DNA of 64,000 nucleotides, taken from positions 3,081,501 to 3,145,500 of the forward strand of contig NZ_CP027762.1 in assembly GCF_003852315.1 (NCBI RefSeq), written 5' to 3'. This document shows positions 38,401 through 46,283 of this stretch, piece after piece. The DNA is from Pseudomonas sp. LBUM920. GTDB taxonomy: Bacteria > Pseudomonadota > Gammaproteobacteria > Pseudomonadales > Pseudomonadaceae. Both the position numbers and the translations under genes were made by a program. The notes below the pieces were generated by a model. It did not search any database. It was given only the letters and a program-made list of their open reading frames with translations, and was not told the origin of the DNA. How positions within the stretch are numbered: position 1 is the stretch's first letter; every line of letters starts with the position of its first letter.

Positions 38401-39956
38401 ATAATCTTGCCGGCGACTTCCTGTTACTTCCACGCTCGGAGCATGGTCGTTCCATGCGTGAGATTTACGACGCCTGGTACTTGGAAGCGATCAAACCTCA
38501 TCCGGCGCGTACCAAAGCGTTTGAGCAGGTACTTGAAATTGCAGCTCGCACCAATTCGATGCCTACGGGGCTCTCGCTTTTTCTTCGTCAAGCTCAAGAC
38601 GAAGGCAAAAAATTGATGGAGGCGCGGCGTGCGTCCGAAAAAAAGTGTGACGCGACTATCAGCGAGTTTGAGCGTCTTTTGGACGAGGGAGAGATAGAGG
38701 AGTTTCGTATTCGTGCTGCCGGCTTTGTGCGCGGCCGTATGTGGGACGAGCGAGCCGTAGCTGGGCATCCAACATATGCTGGTGATAGGTCGCGCCATTG
38801 GGTCGCTTGGCGCGCGCATGAGCTTGGGTGGACTCCAGAACGCTTCGCCGAATTCGACCGCGAGATGGCGGGCCATGACCGTAATGAGCACCGAATCGAG
38901 CGCATTGGTAAAAAATATCAATGGATCGCCTACCATGAAATGACCGGACGTCTTTCTGACACCTCGCTCGTAGGCGGTAACTATCAGGACGATCCCGAGC
39001 TCTTTCGCGGTCCTTGGCAAGTCGGGTCACGAGAGATGGATCCGACTATCCTTGTGACTCGTACGAAACAACGCGACTCGGATCGTCAAGGTCCGACCTG
39101 GTGGTCCCCTCACTTTTCTCGTTGGCGCGACGATCCGCCCGAATCGCGAGTCGCGTGGATGGAGGATCAATCGCGAGACGTGCCTGATCCAGTGCAGCAG
39201 ATTGATGTAATCGACCCTGCTGGCCGACGCTGGCTCGTACTCGACACAAATGTTGGCCGTAATCATCTAGCTATGGTAGATGGCGAACGCGTGATTCATC
39301 GGATGACCTGGCACAAAGTTAAATCGATATTGGTAGCACGTGATGATGTTGAGCGTTTAACGGAGTTTCTAACCCAATCAGCAGATAATCGGGATCATTT
39401 TCCAGCATTCGATATGCCTCGGAATGGCTACCTTGGCGAGTACCCTTGGCATCCGGCATTCGACACCATCGATGGAGGTTTCGAGATGGGTTCGGACGAA
39501 GCAATTTACACGCAAGCGACGGTAGCTGACTGGCATGTCGAGCGCTCAGGCCATGACTATTCGATTGAGGAAAGCTTCAATCTTACGGTTCCCGCTCCAG
39601 CGCTTATGCGCGGCCTTCATTTACGTCTGGCGGAAGGACGCTCCCTTGCATACGCAACAGCAGATGGCAGAATTCTTTTTAAAGATCCGTCCGTTGACGA
39701 GCCCGGGTTCAGTGCGGCTGTTGTAGATCGCGGTGTGATGCGGGCGTTTTTGGACGCAGAAGGGTTAGAAATCGTGTGGGTTGTTACTGGTGAAAAAAGT
39801 GCCCATGGCGGATCGCGTCATGGCAGGGGGTGGGGTGGAATGCTTAATTATAGGGGGGTCTACCGGTTTAATGGCGATTCTATCCAAGGCCGACTCGAGT
39901 TCGAGAAACAGGCTCCCCGGCCTGAGCAGCTAGCGGAGCTTCTGGCCCATCCGTGA
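35418..39956 (+). CDS. Nuclease-STAND NTPase, Avs-like immune sensor
   Basis: A 1512-aa protein. Residues 20-110 fit a PD-(D/E)XK endonuclease of the Mrr/Cap4 kind: FEELVCQ, then Asp48 and Glu52 in GADAGLE, then Q66-A-K68 in WQAKYF. A P-loop NTPase follows, with Walker A SGEAGVGKSHLL (about 346-357) and Walker B ALVMVDAINE (about 416-425), then an R-containing VSCRSTF sensor. The rest (about 550-1512) is helical with a C-terminal beta-rich part and probably senses the trigger. The order nuclease-STAND-long C-terminus matches Avs (AVAST) proteins, which recognise phage terminase or portal proteins and then degrade DNA. ATG 35418 has GAGGA 6 nt upstream. It is a single gene after the ABC-3C-like operon, and its GC content is higher than that operon, which suggests a separate origin. 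Confidence 0.8.
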   Translation: MATSMIDFRAIRTHHGSQHAGFEELVCQFAALESQGGVPFHRKGAGADAGLECYRVEPNGSETGWQAKYFFELGSGEAGQLKDSFENAVAKHPALATFIVCIPFDLSDGRVEGRKSERDRWDDWVIARQASIAPRIVEIQLWGGFQLTERLSRNDPLYVGRRTYWFDLPHFGCEWFKDRFAISRAALGRRYTPELNIELPIRQALVAFARDPDFACKIIGWADDLDEARHRSLRSIGTALGGTCDIDFTALGDQMAAISSAIRGVPLGPANLIPFGEWSALLAIATAALNRCRSGIWELRRQPGAGQDSGRDGLHFAEHLREVIDRVVEEINAPSTNFANSHRLLLSGEAGVGKSHLLADVAEHHVAQGFPAVLMLGGAFSDAEPWRQIAEQLGLTNAPPDAILGAFDSAAEAAGTRALVMVDAINERNGVAVWSERLAAFLAVADRFEHIAVLVSCRSTFIPYIVRDLDTTTLPRLEHPGFAGRAAEAARRYLDQRGIVRMAAPHFAPEFENPLFLRTCCDMLERRNESELPRGLAGVSKVFDFYFNAVVETLNLRMGLAPRLKRIEAVLTALTEEMVVAGTGYLSIDAANSIIECLHNSNGLAEQSLFFQLESEGVIAVEPIGDGGEINEMVRFTFERLSDHRIAQRLLNTHVGDGDPEPAFITGGALASYVAGRGSSRFASIAEALAVQLPERYGVELIDVVDGKFSRWELAHAFQLSLLWRRQDAFTKRTLELVEECADVIGGDAVLETLLAIATEPDNLFNADHLDRWLQPLPMYERDIEWSTRATHIAVDGDGDGAIETLIEWVLANGLESIELPRARLVAITLAWLTSLSHRWVRDMATKALATLLVNRRDLAAEMIEKFASVDDAHVFDRVLAAAYGAATRNSSDEGLAELARVAFEAVFTNDKIPTHALVRDHARGIVELAANRGVLPADLSLDCARPPYPGGRVLETVTEETLSTYVQNYGGSFLRDEICSSAVEDGDFARYKIDNLAGDFLLLPRSEHGRSMREIYDAWYLEAIKPHPARTKAFEQVLEIAARTNSMPTGLSLFLRQAQDEGKKLMEARRASEKKCDATISEFERLLDEGEIEEFRIRAAGFVRGRMWDERAVAGHPTYAGDRSRHWVAWRAHELGWTPERFAEFDREMAGHDRNEHRIERIGKKYQWIAYHEMTGRLSDTSLVGGNYQDDPELFRGPWQVGSREMDPTILVTRTKQRDSDRQGPTWWSPHFSRWRDDPPESRVAWMEDQSRDVPDPVQQIDVIDPAGRRWLVLDTNVGRNHLAMVDGERVIHRMTWHKVKSILVARDDVERLTEFLTQSADNRDHFPAFDMPRNGYLGEYPWHPAFDTIDGGFEMGSDEAIYTQATVADWHVERSGHDYSIEESFNLTVPAPALMRGLHLRLAEGRSLAYATADGRILFKDPSVDEPGFSAAVVDRGVMRAFLDAEGLEIVWVVTGEKSAHGGSRHGRGWGGMLNYRGVYRFNGDSIQGRLEFEKQAPRPEQLAELLAHP

Positions 39957-40105
39957 AAATGTGCTATCGGCTTCCGAATTAGGTGCGACATCACCGAGGT
40001 GATAAGCATTAATAACGGGCTTCGCTTTTAGTCTTCCCATCAACCACAAAGCTGATTCAACCGCATTCGTTTGCACGACCTCACCGCCACGTAAAAGGAA
40101 TGACA

Positions 40106-43100
40106 ATGAGTGATCAAAGTGGGTATCGGGCATTTCGTACCCATGCCTTAGAGCAAGGGCGAGACGCGGTCAAACGACTGGCCATTTCCGATTACGATGA
40201 AAGTGCCGACGTTCACTCCAGATTTACTCAGCGGATTGCCTTAAGAGCTGCGCGGCGTTGGGTTCAGAACAATGTCAGCGAGCTGCTTGCCGAAGACTCT
40301 GACCAGGCACTTCATATCCGCCGAATGCTTGGCATACCCGCTTCGCAGTCACTGATTAAACCAGAGGCGTGGCCCTGGTATGGCAAGTTGGGGATATTCT
40401 TCGTCCCGCATTGGCTGACATGGCAATACACGCGTAGGCAGTTAGCAAAAACACGCACCTACGAAGGACGCGCCTTTCTTTACGAGACCTTTTACGACCG
40501 AGTCGTGACGTGTCGCTTGAACCGCTACACCCCGGCCGTTGATCAGGCCATACAAGGCATGCCGCTGCTCTCCTATGAATGCGCAAGACAGCTCGACAGA
40601 CTGGATGCTGGCTGGTTCATGGCCGTGCGTAAAGTCGGCGTGGAGAGCTTTGCGAGGATCGAACATTATGCTCGCTATGGCAGCTTCAGATTGAAGGGCC
40701 CACTCGCCAATCTGCTGGTGCTGACCAATGTGGTGCAGACAGAATCGGAGCTGGCCTGGCTAGACTATCAAATGAAAGAGCGCTATCACGCGCCCGAGAT
40801 CACCCCTGAAGCCCTTCGCACCTTCAAACAGGCCATTGATCTATTGCTGGCCAATGGTGTTAAGCGCAAGCAGGTAGCGGGTATCTTTCGTCATGACCTG
40901 GATGCTATAGACCCAGATCGGCTGCAGGTAAACTTGCAACTGATTGTTGCTTCTGGCACCGCAGGCGCAGATGCCGTCTACGAGGTCATTGGCGAGTCGC
41001 TTTGGCGAGCTGCCAGCGCAAATTGGGCCTTTGTATTGGATGTGGTTAAGGCCCATTCAGCTGATCAGATTCAACACTGCAAGCGTATGCTGGACCATTA
41101 CTGCGAGCCTTCTTCATTGTTGGTCGAGCACTTGATTGCTCTGGGCGCGAGCGTCGAAAACCTAGCGCATTGCCAGACGCTCATATTGGAGCTCAACAAA
41201 AAAGAGGGAGAGGGCGAACCGCTCGCCGAGATCGCGCTGTTGGCCGGTGCTCCATATTGCTTGAGCTTCGAGCAGATAGGGCAGTGTCGCACTTACCTGG
41301 CGCGCCCCGGAGCATTGCAGGAATACTTGGCAGTGCTTGAGCGACATGGGTATGGCTACCCTGAGGCAGTTCTGGGTTTTCAGCGTGCGTATACCGTCAT
41401 CGGTGTCCAGAGCCTTGAGACTTGGCTTGTAATCAAAGGGCACCGTAAACCGCGTAAAGAGCGGGAGTTGGTTGACTGGATCATTCGCTGTGCTCGCACT
41501 CTGGCCGCCCAACCGTATCACTATCTGCTCACCGCCGTGCCCATGCCAGAGTTCAGTCATCTGTGCCAAGCGGAGCGCGTGGTACGGTTTGGACTAGGCA
41601 CTTTGCAGTACTTAGTCGAGAACAAGGGATTGAACTCATTCAAAGCGATCATGGATTGGTACTACAAGGCACGTGGCGTACATACGCTTTGTTGCTGGGA
41701 CCTCAATTCAACATCTCGTGTACTGCTGGACGATGCCTTCCGTCGTAACCACTTTGCCGCTTTCACTGAGAACCTGAGCTGTGTCATTAGAGCCATTGAT
41801 GATCGGGTGGTAACGGACATCGGTTATCGCCACCAGCAACCGGACGACGCGGCACGCGAGCGCTACGACGAACGAAGGGAAGTTCTAGCTCAGGCCGAGA
41901 GCCTAAAACTTTTGTCTCGTTTACCAGCCATCCTGAACCAAACGGGCGGCGTCCTGCTGCCGAGCATGATTCGCCATGCGTGGTCGTCAGATGAGCAGCT
42001 ACAAGAACAGATGGACGCATTGGTGCCGTTGGTAGAGAACCTGCTAATGGGGCGCGGACCATCAGGCGCTGAGCTGCAGCCTCAGGAGGTTGAGGCTATA
42101 TCCATGATCTACAAGGCTGATAGCCACAGCGTCAGGTCACAGTGGAAGAATGTCCTGGGTTTCGAATCGCAAATGGCTGGATTGACATTGTGGGATGGTT
42201 ACCCGATGCGCTGGGCGCGCTCGATTCGTCGCATGGAAAAGCGCCTTGAGCGCAGTAGTCTGCAAGCGCTGGTTCAGGCAAAGACGTTCAGCGCGAAGAT
42301 CTGTTCAAAAAGGGACTTTACCGACGCGTGTCAGGCCATCCGTTCCAAGCGGCTATACGACAAGTCGCGTGATCCTCAGTCTGTAGCGGCCCATCTAGGT
42401 GTACTGTTCGCGGCGAGTCGTGAGGACTCATTGATCGGATCGTGGCTCGAAACCGACCTCGGACAGATAGCTGCCTTGGAGGATTTCAGTGTTGATATCT
42501 CGGAGGGGTTGGAGCAGCTCGACACGCTTTTCACCAGCACTTTACCGGACGCTCTTGAGGCGCATATGCCGGCGTTTGTAATGAACTTCAACGATGAGCA
42601 GGCTGATAGCCTGGCCAAGCGAATGGTGGGTGAGGCTCATCTGGCTGGGGCGCAAACTGGCCGTGGAAGATTGCAGGCCGCAGTCAGACACACCCAAACA
42701 ATTGTGCTCGCGACATGTGCATGCTGGTTGAAGCGCGAGCAGGGCAAGTTCACCGCTATGCCTGCTAACGACGAAGTCACTGAATTGCAGGCGTTCGTGT
42801 CAAAATATCCGGCAGCGTTTTTCGCTAGGCAAGCCGCGAACCTGTGCACGCGCGATGACACGGACATGTGGAAGGAGGAGCGGCACGCGCATATGGTGGT
42901 ATTTGACCCTGTGCAACGTCGGCTTGCGGGGATGGCCATGATCTATTTCGAATCAATCCCGGCGCTCCATCCAACCAAGCGTTGCCTGATCGTTCGCGCG
43001 ATCAACCCGATGGATGAGATGTTGGCTACTCATACGGTACATAGCATCGTCAACGCGTTTTTCGATATCGCCGTCAGCATCGCTCAAGAAAATGAGCTGG

Positions 43101-43384
43101 CAGCGGTGCTTTTCCCGAATCCTGGCGGCATGCATCTCCTTTCCAATCAGAGCACTGTTGAGAAGTACTTCAAAAAACGCCTCATTGAACGCGCCGAGCC
43201 ATACCGGCAGATAGAGCCAGGAGCAAGCGCTGCGAACTGGCGTACCAGACCTAGGCGTCTGAACGCACGATTTTATGCTTATGCGCAGGGACAGCAGCAG
43301 GTTTCAGAGTTATACGCCGTTTGGGCGAATAGCCAAATCATTCTGCCGGCTCAGACGCGCAGATCGGTTGAGTACATCAGCTAG
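40106..43384 (+). CDS. Large protein of unknown function (1092 aa)
   Basis: I do not recognise this family. It is soluble and mostly helical, with many charged residues, no P-loop and no signal peptide. The last 230 residues differ: strands such as HAHMVVFDPVQRRLAGMAMI followed by RCLIVRAINPMDEML and a long helix, then AAVLFPNPGGMHLLSN, resemble a GNAT-like acyltransferase fold, but without a confirmed acetyl-CoA loop. ATG 40106 follows AAGGA at 6 nt; ATG 40100 overlaps that site. It lies 150 bp after the STAND gene in the same direction and may share its transcript. A defence role is suggested by place only. Confidence 0.7.
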   Translation: MSDQSGYRAFRTHALEQGRDAVKRLAISDYDESADVHSRFTQRIALRAARRWVQNNVSELLAEDSDQALHIRRMLGIPASQSLIKPEAWPWYGKLGIFFVPHWLTWQYTRRQLAKTRTYEGRAFLYETFYDRVVTCRLNRYTPAVDQAIQGMPLLSYECARQLDRLDAGWFMAVRKVGVESFARIEHYARYGSFRLKGPLANLLVLTNVVQTESELAWLDYQMKERYHAPEITPEALRTFKQAIDLLLANGVKRKQVAGIFRHDLDAIDPDRLQVNLQLIVASGTAGADAVYEVIGESLWRAASANWAFVLDVVKAHSADQIQHCKRMLDHYCEPSSLLVEHLIALGASVENLAHCQTLILELNKKEGEGEPLAEIALLAGAPYCLSFEQIGQCRTYLARPGALQEYLAVLERHGYGYPEAVLGFQRAYTVIGVQSLETWLVIKGHRKPRKERELVDWIIRCARTLAAQPYHYLLTAVPMPEFSHLCQAERVVRFGLGTLQYLVENKGLNSFKAIMDWYYKARGVHTLCCWDLNSTSRVLLDDAFRRNHFAAFTENLSCVIRAIDDRVVTDIGYRHQQPDDAARERYDERREVLAQAESLKLLSRLPAILNQTGGVLLPSMIRHAWSSDEQLQEQMDALVPLVENLLMGRGPSGAELQPQEVEAISMIYKADSHSVRSQWKNVLGFESQMAGLTLWDGYPMRWARSIRRMEKRLERSSLQALVQAKTFSAKICSKRDFTDACQAIRSKRLYDKSRDPQSVAAHLGVLFAASREDSLIGSWLETDLGQIAALEDFSVDISEGLEQLDTLFTSTLPDALEAHMPAFVMNFNDEQADSLAKRMVGEAHLAGAQTGRGRLQAAVRHTQTIVLATCACWLKREQGKFTAMPANDEVTELQAFVSKYPAAFFARQAANLCTRDDTDMWKEERHAHMVVFDPVQRRLAGMAMIYFESIPALHPTKRCLIVRAINPMDEMLATHTVHSIVNAFFDIAVSIAQENELAAVLFPNPGGMHLLSNQSTVEKYFKKRLIERAEPYRQIEPGASAANWRTRPRRLNARFYAYAQGQQQVSELYAVWANSQIILPAQTRRSVEYIS

Positions 43385-43837
43385 GCATTTGACTGCTGCT
43401 CCTCACCGTGCTGAATTCGATGAGCTACGCTTGGCGACTTCCAACCAGTTCAACCAGAAGCAAAGCGTGTGGATCATCCCGTCTGGAGTAGTAAAGCAAC
43501 TGCAAATCGATATCCGCAAGAGGTATGCGCCCCAGAATACCCTCTCTAGATCGTGCAACTGTCGGTGCATGCCAAGAATATCTTCGTCTACCAGCTTTAA
43601 AAGTTTAAGTCTGCTAGGTAATGCGCAACCGGCTCCGCTTTAGTCGAGGCTGGCGCATGGACAAATGCTGGTGCAGATGCCGTTGGTGTAGGTGACGAAT
43701 TTCCGGTTAAGGGGGCGTTTAGCAGAGCAGAGAGCTTCATGATAGCGGCACTTTGATATTGGCTGGTATTGCGTGCAGACTAGGCACTGTCACGACACTA
43801 GAACGGGGCGCCCATCTGCTGATCGAAATGAGGGAAC
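43385..43837. other. Intergenic region before the island lipoprotein gene
   Basis: A plus-strand frame running out of the end of the 1092-aa gene reaches 43643 but has no start of its own and no recognisable domain. Nothing else was recognised, apart from a good ribosome-binding site (GAGGGAAC) before 43838. Confidence 0.4.
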
Positions 43838-44809
43838 ATGAGATATATTTGTTTTATTCTGACCGCTGCTCTATTGGGGGGCTGTGGCAAATACAACGCG
43901 GTCGACACCATGTCTGACGCTAAGCCGGATAGTCGAGACATTGGTTTGTGTGGGGGCGGAGTTGGCATCGACAATCAGGTGGGTCTGATCATTCGTAAGG
44001 AGGCAAAAAAATCAGGTGGTGAGCTTTCGGCTTCTCAACGTTCCAAAATACAGGCGGCAGCGGTAGACGCGGGGATTTTGTCAGCGAATGACAATTATGA
44101 AACCTATGTGAAGTGCATCCTTGAGCTAAACAAGCGTCGTGGCGACAGCCAGGCGCTCAGTCTGCAACAACGTTTGCAGCAGCCGGCGTTGAAGGTCTGG
44201 CGCCAAGGCTATGAAGGAGAGACCAGCTACGTTCGGCGCTTGGTGATCGAAAATACGGGTGAGGAGCTGACTGAACTGCAAGTGACAAAAGCGCCCTTTC
44301 TTGTGATCAGTGGAATGTGCGTTATTGATCTGGCCGAGAAATCCGACAAAAAGAAGTGCGGTGATTTATCCGTCGCATATGTTCCCCTTGCAAATTATTA
44401 CTCCTCAGTTACTTGGGTCGGGGCTTATAAGGGCGAGCTCTACTCGGTCGATGAAGTGCCAGGTGGCATGGACGACGTGGTGAAGCGTTTCGCACGTGCC
44501 AATGCTATGCCCGGAACCCAAGCATTGAATGATAATCTAGTGCTTCTGGTGAGGGTTCGTTACAAAGACAAGTTTCAAGACACGCACGAACGCTTCTTCG
44601 ATGTCACGTTCACGCAAATAGAGCTTGAAAACGATCTAGGCCAAGCGCTCTTTGCAAACCGTGAAAAGCTACTTGAGGCTGGCTTGGTGGTCGATGTACG
44701 AAGGATTGCAGTGCCACGTCTGCTAGAGGTCTGGTCAAGCCTTCTGCATCCTAGGAGTGAGCTGCCGACTTTTTGGCAGCGTCTTGAAAAGCGACGACGT
44801 GAGGTCTGA
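43838..44809 (+). CDS. Putative lipoprotein of unknown function
   Basis: A 323-aa protein. The N-terminus MRYICFILTAALLGGC is a lipoprotein signal with a lipobox L-L-G-G-C (Cys16); the next residues (GKYNAV) do not contain the inner-membrane Asp+2 rule, so outer-membrane attachment is more likely. Two Cys pairs (about 38 and 93; 160 and 170) could form disulfides. Residues 115-290 are beta-rich with charged loops. Not recognised beyond that. It is the last gene before attR. Envelope location would be unusual among the cytoplasmic defence proteins of this island; its function is unknown. Confidence 0.75.
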   Translation: MRYICFILTAALLGGCGKYNAVDTMSDAKPDSRDIGLCGGGVGIDNQVGLIIRKEAKKSGGELSASQRSKIQAAAVDAGILSANDNYETYVKCILELNKRRGDSQALSLQQRLQQPALKVWRQGYEGETSYVRRLVIENTGEELTELQVTKAPFLVISGMCVIDLAEKSDKKKCGDLSVAYVPLANYYSSVTWVGAYKGELYSVDEVPGGMDDVVKRFARANAMPGTQALNDNLVLLVRVRYKDKFQDTHERFFDVTFTQIELENDLGQALFANREKLLEAGLVVDVRRIAVPRLLEVWSSLLHPRSELPTFWQRLEKRRREV

Positions 44810-45121
44810 ATTCAGCTTGGCGATCTACACCTGAGATTTATTGCGCAGTAGATATCACTCGGTTGCTCACGCATTTGGGTAGAGGGAGGACACCTTACCG
44901 ACCTACCTTGACTACCCTTTACTACGTGGTGTTTGGGAACAGCTGCGGGTGAGTTTTTGAGGCGGGAGACTGTTGGAACTCAGGCTAGGGGCATCCTTTT
45001 CAAACCATCCAAAGTATGCCCTCAGATGTGCCCCCAATGTAGCGATCCACTGGGCGCGAATGCAGCTCCATGGTTTATGGAAAGGCAAAAATGATCAGCT
45101 CAACAGCCTGCCCATCGACAC
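44810..45121. other. Right edge of island with arm repeats
   Basis: No gene recognised. It contains the right-hand copy of the paired repeat (TATGCCCTCAGATGTGCCCCCA, at 45015-45036 and continuing to 45044), matching the left copy at 22462-22489 in the same orientation. The last part joins the core repeat at 45138. Confidence 0.55.
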
Positions 45122-46036
45122 TTAAAGACTCTCAGGGTCGCCAAAAAACATCTGAATCCGCGAGCGCAACCAGCGCTCTCCCGGATCGTTGTCCTGCGAG
45201 CCACGCCAGGCCATGTGCAATTCGAACGAGCGTACGGGCAACGGCGGGTCTTCTGCGCGCAAACCGCCCGCTGAGGTCAGCGCCTCGGCGGCGTAGTCCG
45301 GCACGGTGGCCAGGATATCGGTGCCGGCCAGCAATGTGCCCAGCCCGTTGAACTGAGGCACGGCTAGGACCACGTGGCGTTTGCGGTCGAGTTTTTCCAG
45401 CTCTTCATCGATAAACCCGCTCAGGTCGCCGGCGAACGACACCAGGGCATGGGGGCGGGCGCAGAAATCATCCAGGCTCAGCGAGCCGGGCACGCTGTCG
45501 GCGCGCAGCAGTTTCGGCAGGCTGCGGCGCAGGACCTTGCGCTTGGCGTTGGCCGGCAGGTCGGCGGTGTAGCTCACGCCGATGGAAATTTCGCCGGAGG
45601 CCAGCAGACCCGGCATCAGGATGTAATTGACCCGGCGCACCACCAGCACGATGCCCGGCGCTTCGGCGCGCAGGCGTTTGAGCAACTGGGGGAGCAGGGC
45701 GAATTCGACGTCGTCCGACAAACCGATGCGGAACACGGCCGTACTGGTGGCCGGGTCGAACTCGGCGGCGCGGCTCACGGCGGTGGAAATCGAGTCCAGG
45801 GCCGGTGAGAGCAGGGCGAAAATCTCTACAGCGCGGGCGGACGGCTCCATGCTGCGCCCGGTGCGCACAAACAGCGGGTCATCGAACAGTCCACGCAGGC
45901 GCGACAACGCCGCACTGATGGCCGGCTGGCCAAGGAACAGCTTCTCGGCAGCACGGGTCACACTGCGCTCATGCATCAAGGTTTCGAATACGATCAAGAG
46001 GTTAAGGTCGACACGACGCAGGTCGTTACGGTTCAT
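45122..46036 (-). CDS. mexT: MexT, LysR-type activator of mexEF-oprN
   Basis: A 304-aa LysR protein whose sequence matches MexT as I know it almost throughout: MNRNDLRRVDLNLLIVFETL at the start, the HTH (RSVTRAAEKLFLGQPAISAA), IGLSDDVEFALLPQLLKRL, and the end FFGDPESL. In P. aeruginosa MexT activates mexEF-oprN and represses oprD, and it frequently acquires mutations. Here the reading frame looks complete. ATG 46036 is chosen because it gives the known N-terminus; the longer frame to 46168 is spurious. The last eight codons come from the island side of the integration site. It is divergent from mexS. Its usual neighbour mexE is 40 kb away in this window. Confidence 0.88.
   Translation of the reverse strand: MNRNDLRRVDLNLLIVFETLMHERSVTRAAEKLFLGQPAISAALSRLRGLFDDPLFVRTGRSMEPSARAVEIFALLSPALDSISTAVSRAAEFDPATSTAVFRIGLSDDVEFALLPQLLKRLRAEAPGIVLVVRRVNYILMPGLLASGEISIGVSYTADLPANAKRKVLRRSLPKLLRADSVPGSLSLDDFCARPHALVSFAGDLSGFIDEELEKLDRKRHVVLAVPQFNGLGTLLAGTDILATVPDYAAEALTSAGGLRAEDPPLPVRSFELHMAWRGSQDNDPGERWLRSRIQMFFGDPESL
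45138..45151 (-). repeat. attR core inside the 3' end of mexT
   Basis: TCGCCAAAAAACAT, identical to 22402-22415. It encodes M-F-F-G-D of the MexT C-terminus. Bases left of it (island-derived) rebuild the ending P-E-S-L stop, so the gene stays intact after integration. Confidence 0.85.
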
Positions 46037-46283
46037 CTTGTGTCCTGGAAGAGTCAGCGAGCTTGACGAGAGCGGCCACATGTAAACAATGACCGGCATG
46101 AATCTTACGGGGAAAGGCTGGTACTCTGCACCGGCTAATTGAGTTTTCCTACAAGATCTGGGGTCCATTCCTCAGTTGCGGAATCAATGACAGGCATGTC
46201 GACTATTAACGGCGACCGGTGGTCTTACCTGGAAAGCCCAGATAGAGTTCATGGCATTAGAGGTTACTTTGACGAGGTTTGCG
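46037..46283. promoter_or_regulatory. Divergent mexT-mexS control region
   Basis: The 247-bp gap between the two divergent starts should hold both promoters and MexT-binding sites. GTCGAC near 46199 with ATCA about 15 bp upstream loosely recalls the MexT box but the spacing is wrong, so I do not assign a site. Confidence 0.35.

Larger units (their letters stand above)
22402..45151. mobile_element. Genomic island (about 22.7 kb) inserted in the 3' end of mexT, defence cargo
   Basis: The element is bounded by the 14-bp direct repeat TCGCCAAAAAACAT, with the intact mexT on the right and the old mexT end on the left. Inside each end lies a paired TGCCCCCA-type repeat, likely integrase arm sites. 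The interior is patchy, often AT-richer, and lacks chromosomal housekeeping genes. Cargo includes ParDE, three very large proteins, an SMC-ATPase operon, a nuclease-STAND protein, a lipoprotein and several decayed genes. I found no tyrosine or serine recombinase, relaxase or transposase, so mobility would need help in trans or has been lost. Confidence 0.85.

Noticed and set aside
43275..43643. 122-aa frame after the 1092-aa gene
   Set aside because: It starts inside the previous gene in another frame, has no ribosome-binding site and no domain.
45122..46168. Extended 348-aa form of MexT
   Set aside because: The known N-terminus (MNRNDLRRV) begins at 46036; the extra 44 codons cross the divergent promoter region.
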